Below, in pieces: positions 1 to 9,940 of a DNA stretch of 64,000 nucleotides (position 1 is its first letter; each line of letters begins with the position of its first letter). Source of the DNA: GCA-1730015 sp964393885 (GTDB lineage Bacteria > Pseudomonadota > Gammaproteobacteria > Granulosicoccales > Granulosicoccaceae); assembly GCA_964393885.1 (NCBI GenBank), contig CAYMVV010000001.1, forward strand, positions 1-64,000. Reading direction: 5' to 3'. Under the pieces are notes generated by a model. That model did not search any database and was not told where the DNA came from. It saw only the letters and a program-made list of their open reading frames with translations. A program made the position numbers and the translations under genes.

Positions 1-567
1 TTATTTGCGCAGAAAAGCGCGGTTTAAATTTAGCGCGATTCTTGCCCAGCCTCTTTCCTCACAGCACCCCACGTGAGGATGGAACCAATAACATCGCAAG
101 GGACAAATAAATTGTTAAGATCGTAGGGTGTTCTGAGTGGCGCAAAGCGCACCAGCTCCTGTGGATATGAAGAATTGCGATAGATAAATAACAGGCACTT
201 ACAATTTGTTAGATGAAAGTTTGCGCCCCGGCGGGCCGCAGACCATCTGTGTCGACGCGAAAGGCGTCAAATCGAATTGGATAATTCAAACACGTGGCCG
301 ATATACCGGGGTTAGCAAAGAAGCCATTTCAGTGTTGGATCAACATCGTTATAATTTCGTCCACACTCGCGTTCGGGCGGGATTTGCGCTGGAACATCGC
401 ACTGTTAACCCCGGTTCACTCACACGACCTGTGCGGAAGATTGTGCATTGCCCGACAGCAATAAATACAACGACAGAACTATTGTCTCAATCATGACCAT
501 CAGTCATTAGCTATTCTTTATTTGTTCCACGATTCGTGTGCGAGATTGCCTCAGGAAGCTTTGAAAT
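1..567. other. No supported gene (region before the epimerase)
   Basis: I see no convincing gene here. An open frame runs from a TTG at 206 to 496 on the + strand (96 residues), but it has no ribosome binding site, no recognisable motif and an unconvincing composition, so I do not call it. The leader of the gene starting at 568 must lie in this stretch. No tRNA-like fold or strong promoter was found by eye. Confidence 0.4.
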
Positions 568-1518
568 ATGAGTTCAAACAACAACATTTGCCTCATCGGA
601 GGAAGTGGATTCATCGGTACCGAGCTGGCATCACAGCTCGCCGGTGCCGGAAAAAACATCCGGGTTCTGAGCCGCGACCTCAGAAAAATGAAATCACTGC
701 GCGTTGTCCCAACTGTGGAGGTGCAACAGGTTGACCCCCACGACGAGGCGTCACTGACACACGCGCTGGCTGATCAGGATGTTGTGATTAACCTGGTGGG
801 TATTCTTAATCAAAGCATCGGCAAGGGCGGAACCTTTGCCGAGGCGCATACCGGGCTTGCAAAAAATATAGCAAGTGCATCAAAGAAAGCTGGTGTAAAA
901 CAGATCATTCAGATCAGCTCACTGCATGCTGACGCCGAAAACGGGCCAAGCGAGTATCTGCGAACCAAAGGCGAAGCTTGTAACATACTGAAAGACAGTG
1001 GTATCCCGGTAACAATTTTTTGCCCATCAGTGGTGTTTGGTAACGGCGACGGCCTGTTTACGCGCTTCGCCAATTTATTACAGGCAATGCCGTTTATGCC
1101 TCTCGCTTGTGCAGATGCGCGATTCTCACCCGTTTACGTCGGAGACGTTGCCAGACAAATAACTTTGGCAGTGGATGACGCAGACTTTATCGGCAAGTCA
1201 GTCAATCTCTGCGGACCGGAAGTATTCACATTGCGGGAAATTGTTCAGTACACCGCTGACGTACTTGAAATTAAGCGCCCCATCATCGGCCTGCCAGACG
1301 GCATTGCAAAGATTCAAGCCTGGATAATGGAGTGGATACCCGGTAAACCATTCAGTCGCGACAATTTTGATTCCATGCAAGTCGACAGCGTATGTGATGA
1401 TAGCGACAGTCACCAGCCAACGTCTGTGCAAAAGATCGTACCCACCTATCTGGGAAAAATGAATCGCCAGAGCCGGCTTCAGCACTACCGGGAACTGGCT
1501 CGCCGCGACGAGGGGTAA
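568..1518 (+). CDS. NDUFA9-like NAD(P)-binding epimerase/dehydratase family protein (SDR)
   Basis: A 316-residue atypical short-chain dehydrogenase of the 'complex I NDUFA9 subunit family' type. The N-terminal Rossmann glycine motif GGSGFIG is at residues 11-17, a Ser pair stands at 117-118 and a YxxxK pair (Y130, K134) occupies the usual catalytic position, so it may be active or may only bind dinucleotide. In bacteria these proteins are free-standing and are usually assigned to NAD-dependent epimerases; a link to complex I is by homology to the eukaryotic accessory subunit only. ATG start preceded by AGGAA. It converges with the spoVR operon and has no operon partner in view. The substrate is unknown. 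Confidence 0.8.
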   Translation: MSSNNNICLIGGSGFIGTELASQLAGAGKNIRVLSRDLRKMKSLRVVPTVEVQQVDPHDEASLTHALADQDVVINLVGILNQSIGKGGTFAEAHTGLAKNIASASKKAGVKQIIQISSLHADAENGPSEYLRTKGEACNILKDSGIPVTIFCPSVVFGNGDGLFTRFANLLQAMPFMPLACADARFSPVYVGDVARQITLAVDDADFIGKSVNLCGPEVFTLREIVQYTADVLEIKRPIIGLPDGIAKIQAWIMEWIPGKPFSRDNFDSMQVDSVCDDSDSHQPTSVQKIVPTYLGKMNRQSRLQHYRELARRDEG

Positions 1519-1753
1519 GCGGGAAAGGTTAAAAAAAGGGGTAATAATCCACCAAGCGCCTGACACGGCGCCAATAGGTGGAGTTAGCTTACATTGCTAG
1601 AGAACAAAAAGCGCGCTACCTCGCAAGGTCTGCCAATACAGAAACTGGCGCTACCACGATATTCTGGATGGATGCTAACAACTTTGTACGACAGTAAAGA
1701 TTAGCTGAACAGCGTAAGGCACACCCTTGCGTCATTGCCAGTTAGCGAAACTG

Positions 1754-3265
1754 CTACTTGCCAAGACTGATCCCTCGGGTCGGCACTCGGAAAGAGCGAT
1801 CCACTTCCTCGCCATCGAACGAGTACAGGTGCACATCAAATTTCCAGAGCCTGTAAAGGTGCTTCAGAACCTCTTCTGTATCGTCGTTTAACGGGTTTCT
1901 GTTGCTCTGCTGATGATACAAAGTCAGCGAGCGATCTCCGCGAATATCCACTTCATATACCTGAATATTCGGTTCGCGACTGCTTAGGTTGTACTGCATG
2001 GCGAGTGCATCGCGCACGCTGCGGTAACCGCTATCGTCATGTATGGCATTGACATCAATTGTCTCACTCTCATCGTCATCGATAATGCTGAACAAATGAA
2101 AATCGCGAATTACCTTTGGCGACAGAAATTGCTGGACAAAGCTCTCGTCCTTAAAATTCTCCATTGCAAAATGCAGCGTCGTTAACCAGTCCGAACCCGC
2201 TATTTCCGGAAACCAACGCTTGTCTTCATCGGTGGGGTTTTCGCAAATTCGGCGTATGTCTCGCATCATCGCAAAGCCCAGCGCATACGGATTAATACCA
2301 CTAAAATAGGGGCTGTCAAAAGCCGGTTGCGCCACGACACTCGAGTGTGAATGCAGGAACTCCATCATAAAGCCATCATTGACCAGCTGCTGGTCGTACA
2401 TGTCGTTTAATATGGTGTAGTGCCAGAACGTCGCCCAGCCCTCGTTCATCACCTGAGTTTGCCGTTGTGGATAAAAATACTGCGCAATCTTGCGAACTAT
2501 CCGTACTATCTCTCGCTGCCATGGCTCCAGCAACGGGGCATTCTTCTCAATGAAATAAAGCAGGTTTTCCTGAGGCTCCAGCGGAAATCGTGTTTGTTCC
2601 GATTGTTCATGGTGCGAGTCCGTTGCGGGAATGGTACGCCACAGATCATTGACCTGCTGTTGCACATATTCCTCACGTTCTTTTTGTCGAGCCAGTTCCT
2701 CTGCAGCCGAAATCGGGTACGGGCGCTTGTAACGATCGGTACCGTAGTGCATCAATGCATGGCAGGAGTCGAGTACCGTTTCCACCAATTCTGCTCCATG
2801 CCTTTCCTCGCACTGAGCAATAAAATTTCTGGCGAACACGAAGTAATCGATTATGGAATCTGCATCCGTCCAGCTCTTGAACAGATAGTTGTTTTTGAAA
2901 AACGAGTTGTGTCCATAACAGGCATGAGCAATAACCAGAGCCTGCATTGTCATGGTATTTTCTTCCATCAAATACGAAATGCACGGATTACTGTTGATCA
3001 CAATTTCATAGGCCAATCCCATTTGCCCACGCTTGTAACTGCGCTCAATGTTAAGAAACTGCTTACCATATGACCAATGGTTGTAGCCAATTGGCATACC
3101 TACAGATGCGTAGGCATCCATCATTTGATCAGAGCGAATGATCTCAATTTGATTCGGGTAGGTATCGAGCCTGTAGCCTTCTGCAATTCTGGCGATTTCC
3201 CGATCGTACTTTTCAATCAGTTCAAATGACCAGGCAGTACCAGTAGAAAGTAACTTATCTGTCAT
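1754..3265 (-). CDS. SpoVR family protein
   Basis: 503 residues, the usual length of the SpoVR/YcgB family, recognised over its whole length (for example GYNHWSYGKQF near residue 60 and NEGWATFWHY near residue 275). Named after a Bacillus spore cortex gene, but in non-sporulating proteobacteria it is nearly always the third gene of the prkA-yeaH-spoVR operon, which responds to stress and nitrogen starvation in enterics. Molecular activity is not established; the conserved HxxH-like and NEGWA elements suggest a metal site, which is inference. Its ATG overlaps the stop of the yeaH-type gene by 4 bp, which implies translational coupling. Confidence 0.93.
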   Translation of the reverse strand: MTDKLLSTGTAWSFELIEKYDREIARIAEGYRLDTYPNQIEIIRSDQMMDAYASVGMPIGYNHWSYGKQFLNIERSYKRGQMGLAYEIVINSNPCISYLMEENTMTMQALVIAHACYGHNSFFKNNYLFKSWTDADSIIDYFVFARNFIAQCEERHGAELVETVLDSCHALMHYGTDRYKRPYPISAAEELARQKEREEYVQQQVNDLWRTIPATDSHHEQSEQTRFPLEPQENLLYFIEKNAPLLEPWQREIVRIVRKIAQYFYPQRQTQVMNEGWATFWHYTILNDMYDQQLVNDGFMMEFLHSHSSVVAQPAFDSPYFSGINPYALGFAMMRDIRRICENPTDEDKRWFPEIAGSDWLTTLHFAMENFKDESFVQQFLSPKVIRDFHLFSIIDDDESETIDVNAIHDDSGYRSVRDALAMQYNLSSREPNIQVYEVDIRGDRSLTLYHQQSNRNPLNDDTEEVLKHLYRLWKFDVHLYSFDGEEVDRSFRVPTRGISLGK

Positions 3266-4530
3266 GAAGCACGTAACCCGGCAGAGTCCCGATGAAACAG
3301 GTCACGAAAAACCGGATATATATCTGCATAGTCTTCAATGCCACGCATGGCGAAACCTTCCGGATTAGTCTCTACCAGTTTCTCGTAGAACTGCCATAGT
3401 TCCTGATGCCCCCGATCGGTAATTTCGATATAGCAGTAATATTGCAACAACGGTAGTAATCGATCATTCAACAGGTCGTGACATATAGGCGAATCATTCG
3501 TCCAATTATCTCCGTCAGATGCCTGAGCCCCGTAGATATTCCACTCATTGACAGGGTAACGCTTGGCGATAATCTCATGCATGAGTTTGAGTGCACTTGA
3601 GACAACGGTACCACCGGTTTCGCGTGAATAAAAAAATTCTTGCTCATCAACCTCTTTGGCTGTTGAATGGTGTCGAATAAAAACGACTTCTGTTTTTTCG
3701 TAGTTACGCTGCAGGAACAAATACAACAATATAAAAAAGCGTTTCGCAATGTCCTTCGTACGCTGGTCCATCGAACCGGATACATCCATAAGACAAAACA
3801 TCACTGCCTTTGAAGATGGCTGAGGTTCTTTTTTATTGACGTTGAACTTTAGATCGAAATCATCAATGTACGGTATGCGTGCAAGCTTGCGTTCCAGCTC
3901 ATCTAGCTCCTTCTGCAGTTCACGAGTCTGCAACCCGTCATCCATATCCTGCAACAGCGCTACTATTTCATTCCTGCGCCGACGCTTTTTTGCACCCAGT
4001 GCAATACGCCTGGCATAGGCACTGCGCATAGATCGAACAACATTCAGCTGGTTTGGTGTGCCCTCTTCGCTAATACCTGCTTTTACAATCTTTACGGCAT
4101 CATTGGCTAGTAGTTGCCTTTTAACCAGATTGGGCAACTCGAGATCTTCAAACATGAATTCCAGAAATTCCGACTGAGTTATCTGGAATACAAAATCGTC
4201 CATTCCCTCACCGGAATCCGAGGCACTGCCATTGCCGGCACCGCCACCTCCGCCCTGTGGGCGCTGCAGTTTATCGCCGGCGTTGAATTCGCGATTGCCA
4301 GGCAATACCCTTGACCTTATTCCACCCTGACCATGTCCAAACGTTGGTTCCTCTATATCCTTTTGAGGAATACCTATGTTCTCTCCACGCTCCATGTCAG
4401 TGATGCTGCGCTTGCTGACCGCGTCCGATACGGCACGCTTAATGTGCTTTCTGTACCGCTTTAGAAAACGCTGCCGGTTGACAGCACTTTTGTCTTTACT
4501 GTTCAGGCGCCGATCAATGATATAGCTCAT
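3262..4530 (-). CDS. YeaH/YhbH family protein (DUF444, von Willebrand A-like)
   Basis: 422 residues matching the YeaH/YhbH (DUF444) family. The N-terminal third is basic and contains a glycine-rich linker at about residues 92-103. A von Willebrand A-like domain follows, with the metal-ion-dependent adhesion site DVSGS at residues 249-253. In E. coli the homologue is co-transcribed with and functionally tied to the PrkA kinase (YeaG) during nitrogen starvation, and the same arrangement holds here: 25 bp after prkA and overlapping spoVR by 4 bp. It probably acts as an adaptor in the PrkA-YeaH-SpoVR module; the partner contacts are unknown. Confidence 0.93.
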   Translation of the reverse strand: MSYIIDRRLNSKDKSAVNRQRFLKRYRKHIKRAVSDAVSKRSITDMERGENIGIPQKDIEEPTFGHGQGGIRSRVLPGNREFNAGDKLQRPQGGGGGAGNGSASDSGEGMDDFVFQITQSEFLEFMFEDLELPNLVKRQLLANDAVKIVKAGISEEGTPNQLNVVRSMRSAYARRIALGAKKRRRRNEIVALLQDMDDGLQTRELQKELDELERKLARIPYIDDFDLKFNVNKKEPQPSSKAVMFCLMDVSGSMDQRTKDIAKRFFILLYLFLQRNYEKTEVVFIRHHSTAKEVDEQEFFYSRETGGTVVSSALKLMHEIIAKRYPVNEWNIYGAQASDGDNWTNDSPICHDLLNDRLLPLLQYYCYIEITDRGHQELWQFYEKLVETNPEGFAMRGIEDYADIYPVFRDLFHRDSAGLRAS

Positions 4531-4555
4531 CTCACTACCCTATCGATGCGAGCGA

Positions 4556-6478
4556 TTATTGTGATTTCCGAACACGCAGGTACCACTCTGCAAGCAACCT
4601 CACCTGCTTTTCGGTATAGCCTCGCTCTACCATCCGCTTTACAAATTCATCGTGCTTTTTCTGTTCATCTCCAGACGATTTGGTATTAAACGAAATAACT
4701 GGCAGCAGATCTTCCGTGCTGGAGAACATTTTCTTCTCTATGACAGAACGCAGCTTTTCGTAACTTGTCCAGCTGGGGTTATTGCCGCTGTTGTTGGCTC
4801 TCGCGCGAAGTACAAAGTTAACGATCTCATTACGAAAGTCTTTCGGATTACTGATACCGGCGGGTTTCTCGATTTTCTCAAGCTCTTCATTGAGCGATGG
4901 ACGATCGAACATTTCGCCAGTTTCCGGATCACGATATTCCTGATCCTGTATCCAGAAATCAGCATAGGTGACATATCGATCAAAAAGGTTCTGACCGTAT
5001 TCGGAGTAAGACTCAAGATATGCTGTCTGGATCTCCTTACCTATAAAATCGATATACCGCGGCGCCAGAAACTCTTTGATGTGCCCCATGTATCTGTCGT
5101 GCAGTTCTTTCGGAAACTGCTCTTTTTCGATTTGTTGTTCCAGCACGTAAAGCAGGTGAACCGGATTTGCCGCTACCTCAGTGGCGTCAAAATTAAAAAC
5201 CTTGGACAAAATCTTGAAGGCGAATCGAGTAGATAGGCCAGTCATGCCCTCGTCCACTCCGGCGGTGTCGCGGTACTCCTGTATCGACTTCGCCTTGGGG
5301 TCAGTGTCCTTCAGGTTTTCACCATCATATACACGCATCTTTGAATAGAGACTTGAGTTTTCCGGCTCCTTTAGTCTCGACAAGGCAGTGAACTGTGCCA
5401 ACATTTTTAACGTGTCTGGCGCGCAGTGCGCCTGCGCCAGTGAACTACCGGTTAACAGTTTTTCGTAAATTTTAACCTCTTCAGATACGCGCAGGCAGTA
5501 AGGCACCTTGACGATAAACACACGATCAATAAATGCCTCATTATTTTTGTTATTTCTAAACGTCTGCCACTCGGACTCGTTGGAGTGAGCCATGATAACG
5601 CCATCAAACGGAATAGCACCGATACTCTCGGTTCCGTTGTAGTTACCTTCCTGTGTGGCGGTTAGCAGCGGATGCAGCACCTTGATCGGCGCCTTAAACA
5701 TCTCGACAAATTCCATCAACCCCTGATTGGACAGACTCAACGCACCGGAATAGCTGTAGGCGTCCGAATCGTTCTGCGGATAGTCCTCGAGCTTCCTAAT
5801 ATCCACCTTGCCGACCAATGCAGAGATATCCTGGTTATTTTCATCTCCTGGTTCTGTTTTGGAAACGCTTATCTGATCGAGAATTGACGGGTATCTTTTA
5901 ACAACTGTGAACTGGCTGATATCGCCACCATACTCATGAAGACGCTTTACCGCCCAAGGTGACATTATGGTTTGAACGTAGCGCTGCGGGATACCATAGT
6001 CTTCCTCGAGGATTGCACCATCTTCTACCGGGTCAAACAAGCCCAGCGGAGACTCATTTATCGGCGAACCCTTCAGGCAGTATATTGGTTGCAACTGCAT
6101 TAGCGCTTTTAATCGCTCTGCCAGCGATGACTTACCGCCACCCACCGGTCCCAATAAGTAGAGAATTTGCTTTTTCTCTTCAAGGCCCTGAGCCGCATGG
6201 CGAAAGTACGCAACAATACTTTCTATTGACTCCTCCATTCCATAGAACTCGGAAAAAGCCGGATAACGTTTGATTACCTTATTGGAAAAAATGCGACTTA
6301 GACGAGGATCGCGAGAAGTGTCGATGATTTCGGGTTCGCCAATTGCCATCAGTAGACGCTCGGCTGAAGTGGCGTAAGTCGACGGGTCATCTTTACACAA
6401 CTGCAAATACTCCTGCAGTGTGTACTCCTCGTGTTTTTTTAATTCATATCTTGATTGATAGTGATTAAAAATGCTCAT
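4556..6478 (-). CDS. prkA: PrkA family serine protein kinase (YeaG type)
   Basis: 640 residues from the ATG at 6478, co-linear with E. coli YeaG from its first residue (MSIFNHYQSRYE here). An in-frame extension of 30 codons upstream has no family similarity, and AGAGGG lies 10 nt before the chosen ATG, so I use the shorter form. An AAA+ P-loop, GPVGGGKSS, is at residues 110-118; the C-terminal PrkA domain resembles cAMP-dependent kinases. The protein is a cytosolic kinase/AAA ATPase of the stress-response module with YeaH and SpoVR. It is the first gene of the leftward operon; its 284-bp leader carries a 17-bp tandem duplication close to the start. Confidence 0.95.
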   Translation of the reverse strand: MSIFNHYQSRYELKKHEEYTLQEYLQLCKDDPSTYATSAERLLMAIGEPEIIDTSRDPRLSRIFSNKVIKRYPAFSEFYGMEESIESIVAYFRHAAQGLEEKKQILYLLGPVGGGKSSLAERLKALMQLQPIYCLKGSPINESPLGLFDPVEDGAILEEDYGIPQRYVQTIMSPWAVKRLHEYGGDISQFTVVKRYPSILDQISVSKTEPGDENNQDISALVGKVDIRKLEDYPQNDSDAYSYSGALSLSNQGLMEFVEMFKAPIKVLHPLLTATQEGNYNGTESIGAIPFDGVIMAHSNESEWQTFRNNKNNEAFIDRVFIVKVPYCLRVSEEVKIYEKLLTGSSLAQAHCAPDTLKMLAQFTALSRLKEPENSSLYSKMRVYDGENLKDTDPKAKSIQEYRDTAGVDEGMTGLSTRFAFKILSKVFNFDATEVAANPVHLLYVLEQQIEKEQFPKELHDRYMGHIKEFLAPRYIDFIGKEIQTAYLESYSEYGQNLFDRYVTYADFWIQDQEYRDPETGEMFDRPSLNEELEKIEKPAGISNPKDFRNEIVNFVLRARANNSGNNPSWTSYEKLRSVIEKKMFSSTEDLLPVISFNTKSSGDEQKKHDEFVKRMVERGYTEKQVRLLAEWYLRVRKSQ

Positions 6479-6501
6479 TAGCAATGTGCCCTCTCGCTGG
6501 A

Positions 6502-6535
6502 GATTGTGCGCTGCCATTGATTGTGCGCTGCTGTA
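6502..6535. repeat. Two 17-bp tandem units in the prkA leader
   Basis: The 13-mer GATTGTGCGCTGC occurs at 6502-6514 and again at 6519-6531, a period of 17 bp. It begins about 25 bp upstream of the prkA start codon and lies in the transcribed leader or promoter region. It could be a duplicated regulator site or a replication-slippage product. Confidence 0.6.
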
Positions 6536-6762
6536 AACGAGGAGATGCGACGTCAGTCGCGATATCACTCTGACAGCAAAGCTTACTTGCTTATTTCATT
6601 CTCTGCCGTCGTACAATTAACACAACTCAATATTTTAGACCCGAACCACTATAGTTTCACCAGAAAGTCCGGGAACTTCGCCGAAATCACGGCAAGTCTT
6701 TTACCTCTACCGCAGTTCTATTTGTATCTAACTACTATCGTTATCGTTCGCTGTTTCCTGTC

Positions 6763-7884
6763 CTAATTCTGACTACTGGCGGACAACTTGGTTTCAGCAC
6801 GCTCTGATAAAACCTGCATCTCGCGCTGTCTGTCATCAAAAGGCAACGCAGCAAGTTCGCCTACGGCCTGATAAAACTGCTCGAAATCCTCATTCGAATC
6901 AACGAATAAAACGCCAAAAGCCGGCAGATAGTCTGTGTAGGTTGCAATAGATACCAATCTGGCATTGTTTAGTGGCTTTGAGAACCAGTTGTCATAGCCC
7001 GCGTAACCATCCCAGGATGCTTTTAACGCCTGATAGTTTTGACGCAGCTGCTCATATTGCTCTTCTTTCTGTAGTCTTTTAACCTCGACGTCTGAATCCG
7101 ATGCATAGACAACTTCAAGATTTTTCCTGGCCTCGAGCAACAGATCAATAAACTGCACTCGCCGCTGCTTACGCTTGTCGAGCTCTGGCAGGAACTTCGG
7201 ATCTCCGTGCTTCTCAAGCCATTGCTCTAATCCTGCACGCTCAACGAAACCGGCAAACGACTCATTAAACTTACTATCATCACCGACGTAGATTTTCTGG
7301 TGAGCCATTTCGTGAAATAGCAGGGCCACCAATCCGGATTCGCTTCGATTTAACATCGTATTCAGCAATGGGTCGGCAAACCAGCCAAGCGTGGAATAGG
7401 CAGTTGCACCTCCCACGGCAACATCCAGGCCCTCTTGCGCAGATATCTGATCAGCATAGGATTGTGCATCGCTTTCGTCGTAGTATCCACGATAGGACAC
7501 ACAGCCTGCAATTGGAAAGCACCAGATTTTTGGGGAAAACGAAAACTCCGGAGCAGCGACAACATTCCAGGTGACAAACCTGCGCCCCGTGTCGTAATAA
7601 GTGGTGTAGCTTTTGGAGTTTGGCAAGCCGAGCTGGTTAATGGCGAATTCACGCGCCTGCAACGCTACCTGTAAGCGTTGCCGAGTCTTATCATCGACGT
7701 CTTCACTCTCTACAATCTTCTCGACAGACTGCTTGCCAATGACAATTTTCATGTGGCCAGTAACAATTTGTGAGTAGTACCCTACTGTGCTGCAACCAGC
7801 CAGTAACGAAGCGAGCAGTAGCAGCACCGGTAATCTCAACCGATTATCTGGTAGACCGTCAAATACGGAACGTAATAGTGTCAT
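6763..7884 (-). CDS. Lipoprotein zinc metallopeptidase (putative aminopeptidase family)
   Basis: 373 residues. A type II signal peptide ends in the lipobox LAGC with the modified cysteine at residue 31, so the mature protein should be anchored in the outer or inner membrane facing the periplasm. The zinc site is HEMAH at residues 191-195 (HExxH), with a downstream glutamate (E208, in NESFAGF) as a likely third ligand. This matches the family often called 'putative aminopeptidase' (formerly DUF2265), found next to cca and spoVR in Pseudomonas too. The ATG at 7884 is preceded by ACGAGG at good spacing. Its start codon overlaps that of cca on the other strand; a TTG 15 codons in would also give a complete signal peptide. 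Confidence 0.85.
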   Translation of the reverse strand: MTLLRSVFDGLPDNRLRLPVLLLLASLLAGCSTVGYYSQIVTGHMKIVIGKQSVEKIVESEDVDDKTRQRLQVALQAREFAINQLGLPNSKSYTTYYDTGRRFVTWNVVAAPEFSFSPKIWCFPIAGCVSYRGYYDESDAQSYADQISAQEGLDVAVGGATAYSTLGWFADPLLNTMLNRSESGLVALLFHEMAHQKIYVGDDSKFNESFAGFVERAGLEQWLEKHGDPKFLPELDKRKQRRVQFIDLLLEARKNLEVVYASDSDVEVKRLQKEEQYEQLRQNYQALKASWDGYAGYDNWFSKPLNNARLVSIATYTDYLPAFGVLFVDSNEDFEQFYQAVGELAALPFDDRQREMQVLSERAETKLSASSQN

Positions 7885-9124
7885 GAAAATTTACCTCGTC
7901 GGAGGCGCCGTGCGTGATCAGCTGTTGGCACTACCGGTTGCTGACCGTGACTGGGTGGTAACCGGAACCACCCCTGAAACTATGCAAGAACTGGGTTACC
8001 GACAAGTCGGCAAGGACTTTCCCGTTTTCCTGCACCCTGGCACACAGGAAGAATATGCCCTCGCTCGCACCGAACGCAAGACCTCCACCGGTTACCATGG
8101 GTTCGAATTCCACACATCGCAAGACGTGACACTGGAAGAAGATCTTGCGCGACGTGATTTAACAATTAACGCGATGGCAATAGACGGTGAAAGCGGTGCG
8201 CTCATTGATCCCTGGAATGGCAAAAAGGATCTGGAAAACCGGCTTCTTCGCCATATTTCACCGGCGTTCGCAGAAGATCCGCTACGGGTATTGCGGGTCG
8301 CCCGATTCTGCTCGAAGCTGGCGAAGTTTGGCTTTCGGATCGCTGATGAAACGCTGGAGTTGATGAGACAGTTAAGTCGCTCGGGAGAACTCCAAACACT
8401 GGCCGCCGAGCGGGTTTTCAGTGAAATTCGAACCACACTGGCGTATGACGATCCGCAGCCTTTTTTTAGTACATTACGAGACTGCGGCGCGCTAAAAATT
8501 CTCTGGCCGGAACTGGATCAACTCTACGGTATCCCACAAGTGCCTGAGTACCATCCGGAAATCGATTGTGGTGTTCACACAATGCTCACGCTACAGCAAA
8601 CCTGTCAGCTCAGTGACTCTGTCGTCGCCAGATTTGCCAGTCTGTGTCATGATCTCGGCAAGGCTTCTACACCGGCCGACATTTTACCGCATCACTACGG
8701 GCACGAAGAACGCGGTGCGGATATTACGGACGCCCTGGCGCGTCGATTAAAACTCCCCCAGGAGTTTCGAGACCTTGCAATCATTACCGCGCGCTACCAC
8801 AGCCACACGCACAGAGCCCTGGAATTACGACCGAAAACATTGCTCAAACTGTTACAAGCTGTCGATTGCCTGCGCAAGCCGGATCGCTTCGAGCTCTTTC
8901 TGCTTGTCTGCGAAGGTGATGCCCGAGGTCGCACCGGCTTCGAAAATAGAGACTACTGTCAGGCCGACTTCCTGCGTGGTGCGGCAGCCGCGCTCAAGGA
9001 TCTGGACACAGGTCAGATAGCAAAACGGGCCAACGAAGCGGAATCAAATGTAGCGGACGCTGTAAGGCTGGCAAGAATCGATACGCTCAAGGCCTTTATC
9101 AAACAGTGGGCAGAGTGCTGCTGA
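7883..9124 (+). CDS. cca: Multifunctional CCA tRNA nucleotidyltransferase
   Basis: 413 residues from the ATG at 7883, which gives the standard family N terminus MKIYLVGGAVRD. It adds or repairs the 3' CCA end of tRNAs. The nucleotidyltransferase head has GGAVRD at residues 7-12 and DRD at 21-23; RRDLTINAMA marks the next conserved block. The C-terminal third carries an HD phosphohydrolase domain (CHDLGK), the feature of the bacterial multifunctional class with phosphatase and 2',3'-phosphodiesterase activity. Longer in-frame readings start inside the opposing gene and are rejected. It converges with the HNH gene, 20 bp apart. Confidence 0.95.
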   Translation: MKIYLVGGAVRDQLLALPVADRDWVVTGTTPETMQELGYRQVGKDFPVFLHPGTQEEYALARTERKTSTGYHGFEFHTSQDVTLEEDLARRDLTINAMAIDGESGALIDPWNGKKDLENRLLRHISPAFAEDPLRVLRVARFCSKLAKFGFRIADETLELMRQLSRSGELQTLAAERVFSEIRTTLAYDDPQPFFSTLRDCGALKILWPELDQLYGIPQVPEYHPEIDCGVHTMLTLQQTCQLSDSVVARFASLCHDLGKASTPADILPHHYGHEERGADITDALARRLKLPQEFRDLAIITARYHSHTHRALELRPKTLLKLLQAVDCLRKPDRFELFLLVCEGDARGRTGFENRDYCQADFLRGAAAALKDLDTGQIAKRANEAESNVADAVRLARIDTLKAFIKQWAECC

Positions 9125-9144
9125 TGGCATTACTAACCACAGGT

Positions 9145-9759
9145 TCAACCATCATGTTCGCCAGAAATTGCCCGAACAACATCCTCGCGATCTCTCAGCG
9201 GGCTACTTCTGGGAAAATGTGAGCGCAAAAAATCCATTTGATCCGCCAAAACACGCTTGCCCTTGAGGTAGATATACTCTGCATGGGTTGGCGTAAAAGG
9301 GATTGCCAGTAGCTCCATACGAGCCTGCTCAGGTGTACGTCCAGCCTTGTGGTTGTTACAACGTTTACAGGCAGTTACCACGTTTTGCCATAGATCCTTA
9401 CCGCCGTGGGAAATGGGCGTGACATGGTCACGGGACAACTCCGAGGTGACAAACCGCTGACCACAGTACAGACATATTTGGGCGTCACGCTTGAACAGTG
9501 TGCGATTGGTCAGTGGCGGCACGTAGCCGAAGGTTAGCGTCTTATTTGTGCCGTGTGTGGCCAGGATCGCGCTGACTTCAATTTCGCTGCGAACTCCAGA
9601 GCGCGCGTTTACTCCTCCTCTGAGAGTGTAGATACACCTGCCGAGGCAATAGGCGACACGTCCGGAATGATAAAACCGGACCGCGTCCTGATAGTTAATC
9701 CACTCCAGAGGCATCCCCGATGCGTCTGTGCGGAGCACTTGCTGCGTCAAGTCATGCAA
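9145..9759 (-). CDS. HNH endonuclease family protein
   Basis: 204 residues. The central HNH fold is clear: zinc knuckle cysteines C96xxC99, then DH at 111-112 (catalytic His), and CKRCNNHK at 131-138 supplying the second cysteine pair and the terminal H. This free-standing HNH protein, with its flanking extensions, is common on gammaproteobacterial chromosomes and is not part of a visible restriction or toxin locus here; the physiological target is unknown. I keep the TTG start at 9759 because the block VLRTDASGMPLEWINYQDA looks like part of the conserved N terminus; the first ATG in frame is at 9714. It stands alone, converging with cca. Confidence 0.85.
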   Translation of the reverse strand: MHDLTQQVLRTDASGMPLEWINYQDAVRFYHSGRVAYCLGRCIYTLRGGVNARSGVRSEIEVSAILATHGTNKTLTFGYVPPLTNRTLFKRDAQICLYCGQRFVTSELSRDHVTPISHGGKDLWQNVVTACKRCNNHKAGRTPEQARMELLAIPFTPTHAEYIYLKGKRVLADQMDFLRSHFPRSSPLRDREDVVRAISGEHDG

Positions 9760-9940
9760 AACAATCTGCCACTCGTCGTATTAGAAGCAACTTCAAGTTA
9801 TACCGCCTGCACATTAAAATGCAAACTTTTGTCTGCGAACATTATAGAAATGTGACAACCCAAAGCCACATTCAACATGTACTTTTAACTTACATAGATC
9901 AAGTTAGAATCCGTCAATCCCGCAAATAGTGCGTGTTAGT

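Noticed and set aside
206..496. Open frame of 96 codons at the left end
   Set aside because: TTG start without ribosome binding site, no motif, no neighbour logic.
6479..6762. Sigma-54 promoter for the prkA operon
   Set aside because: I looked for a GG-N10-GC (-24/-12) element on the leftward strand and found none convincing.
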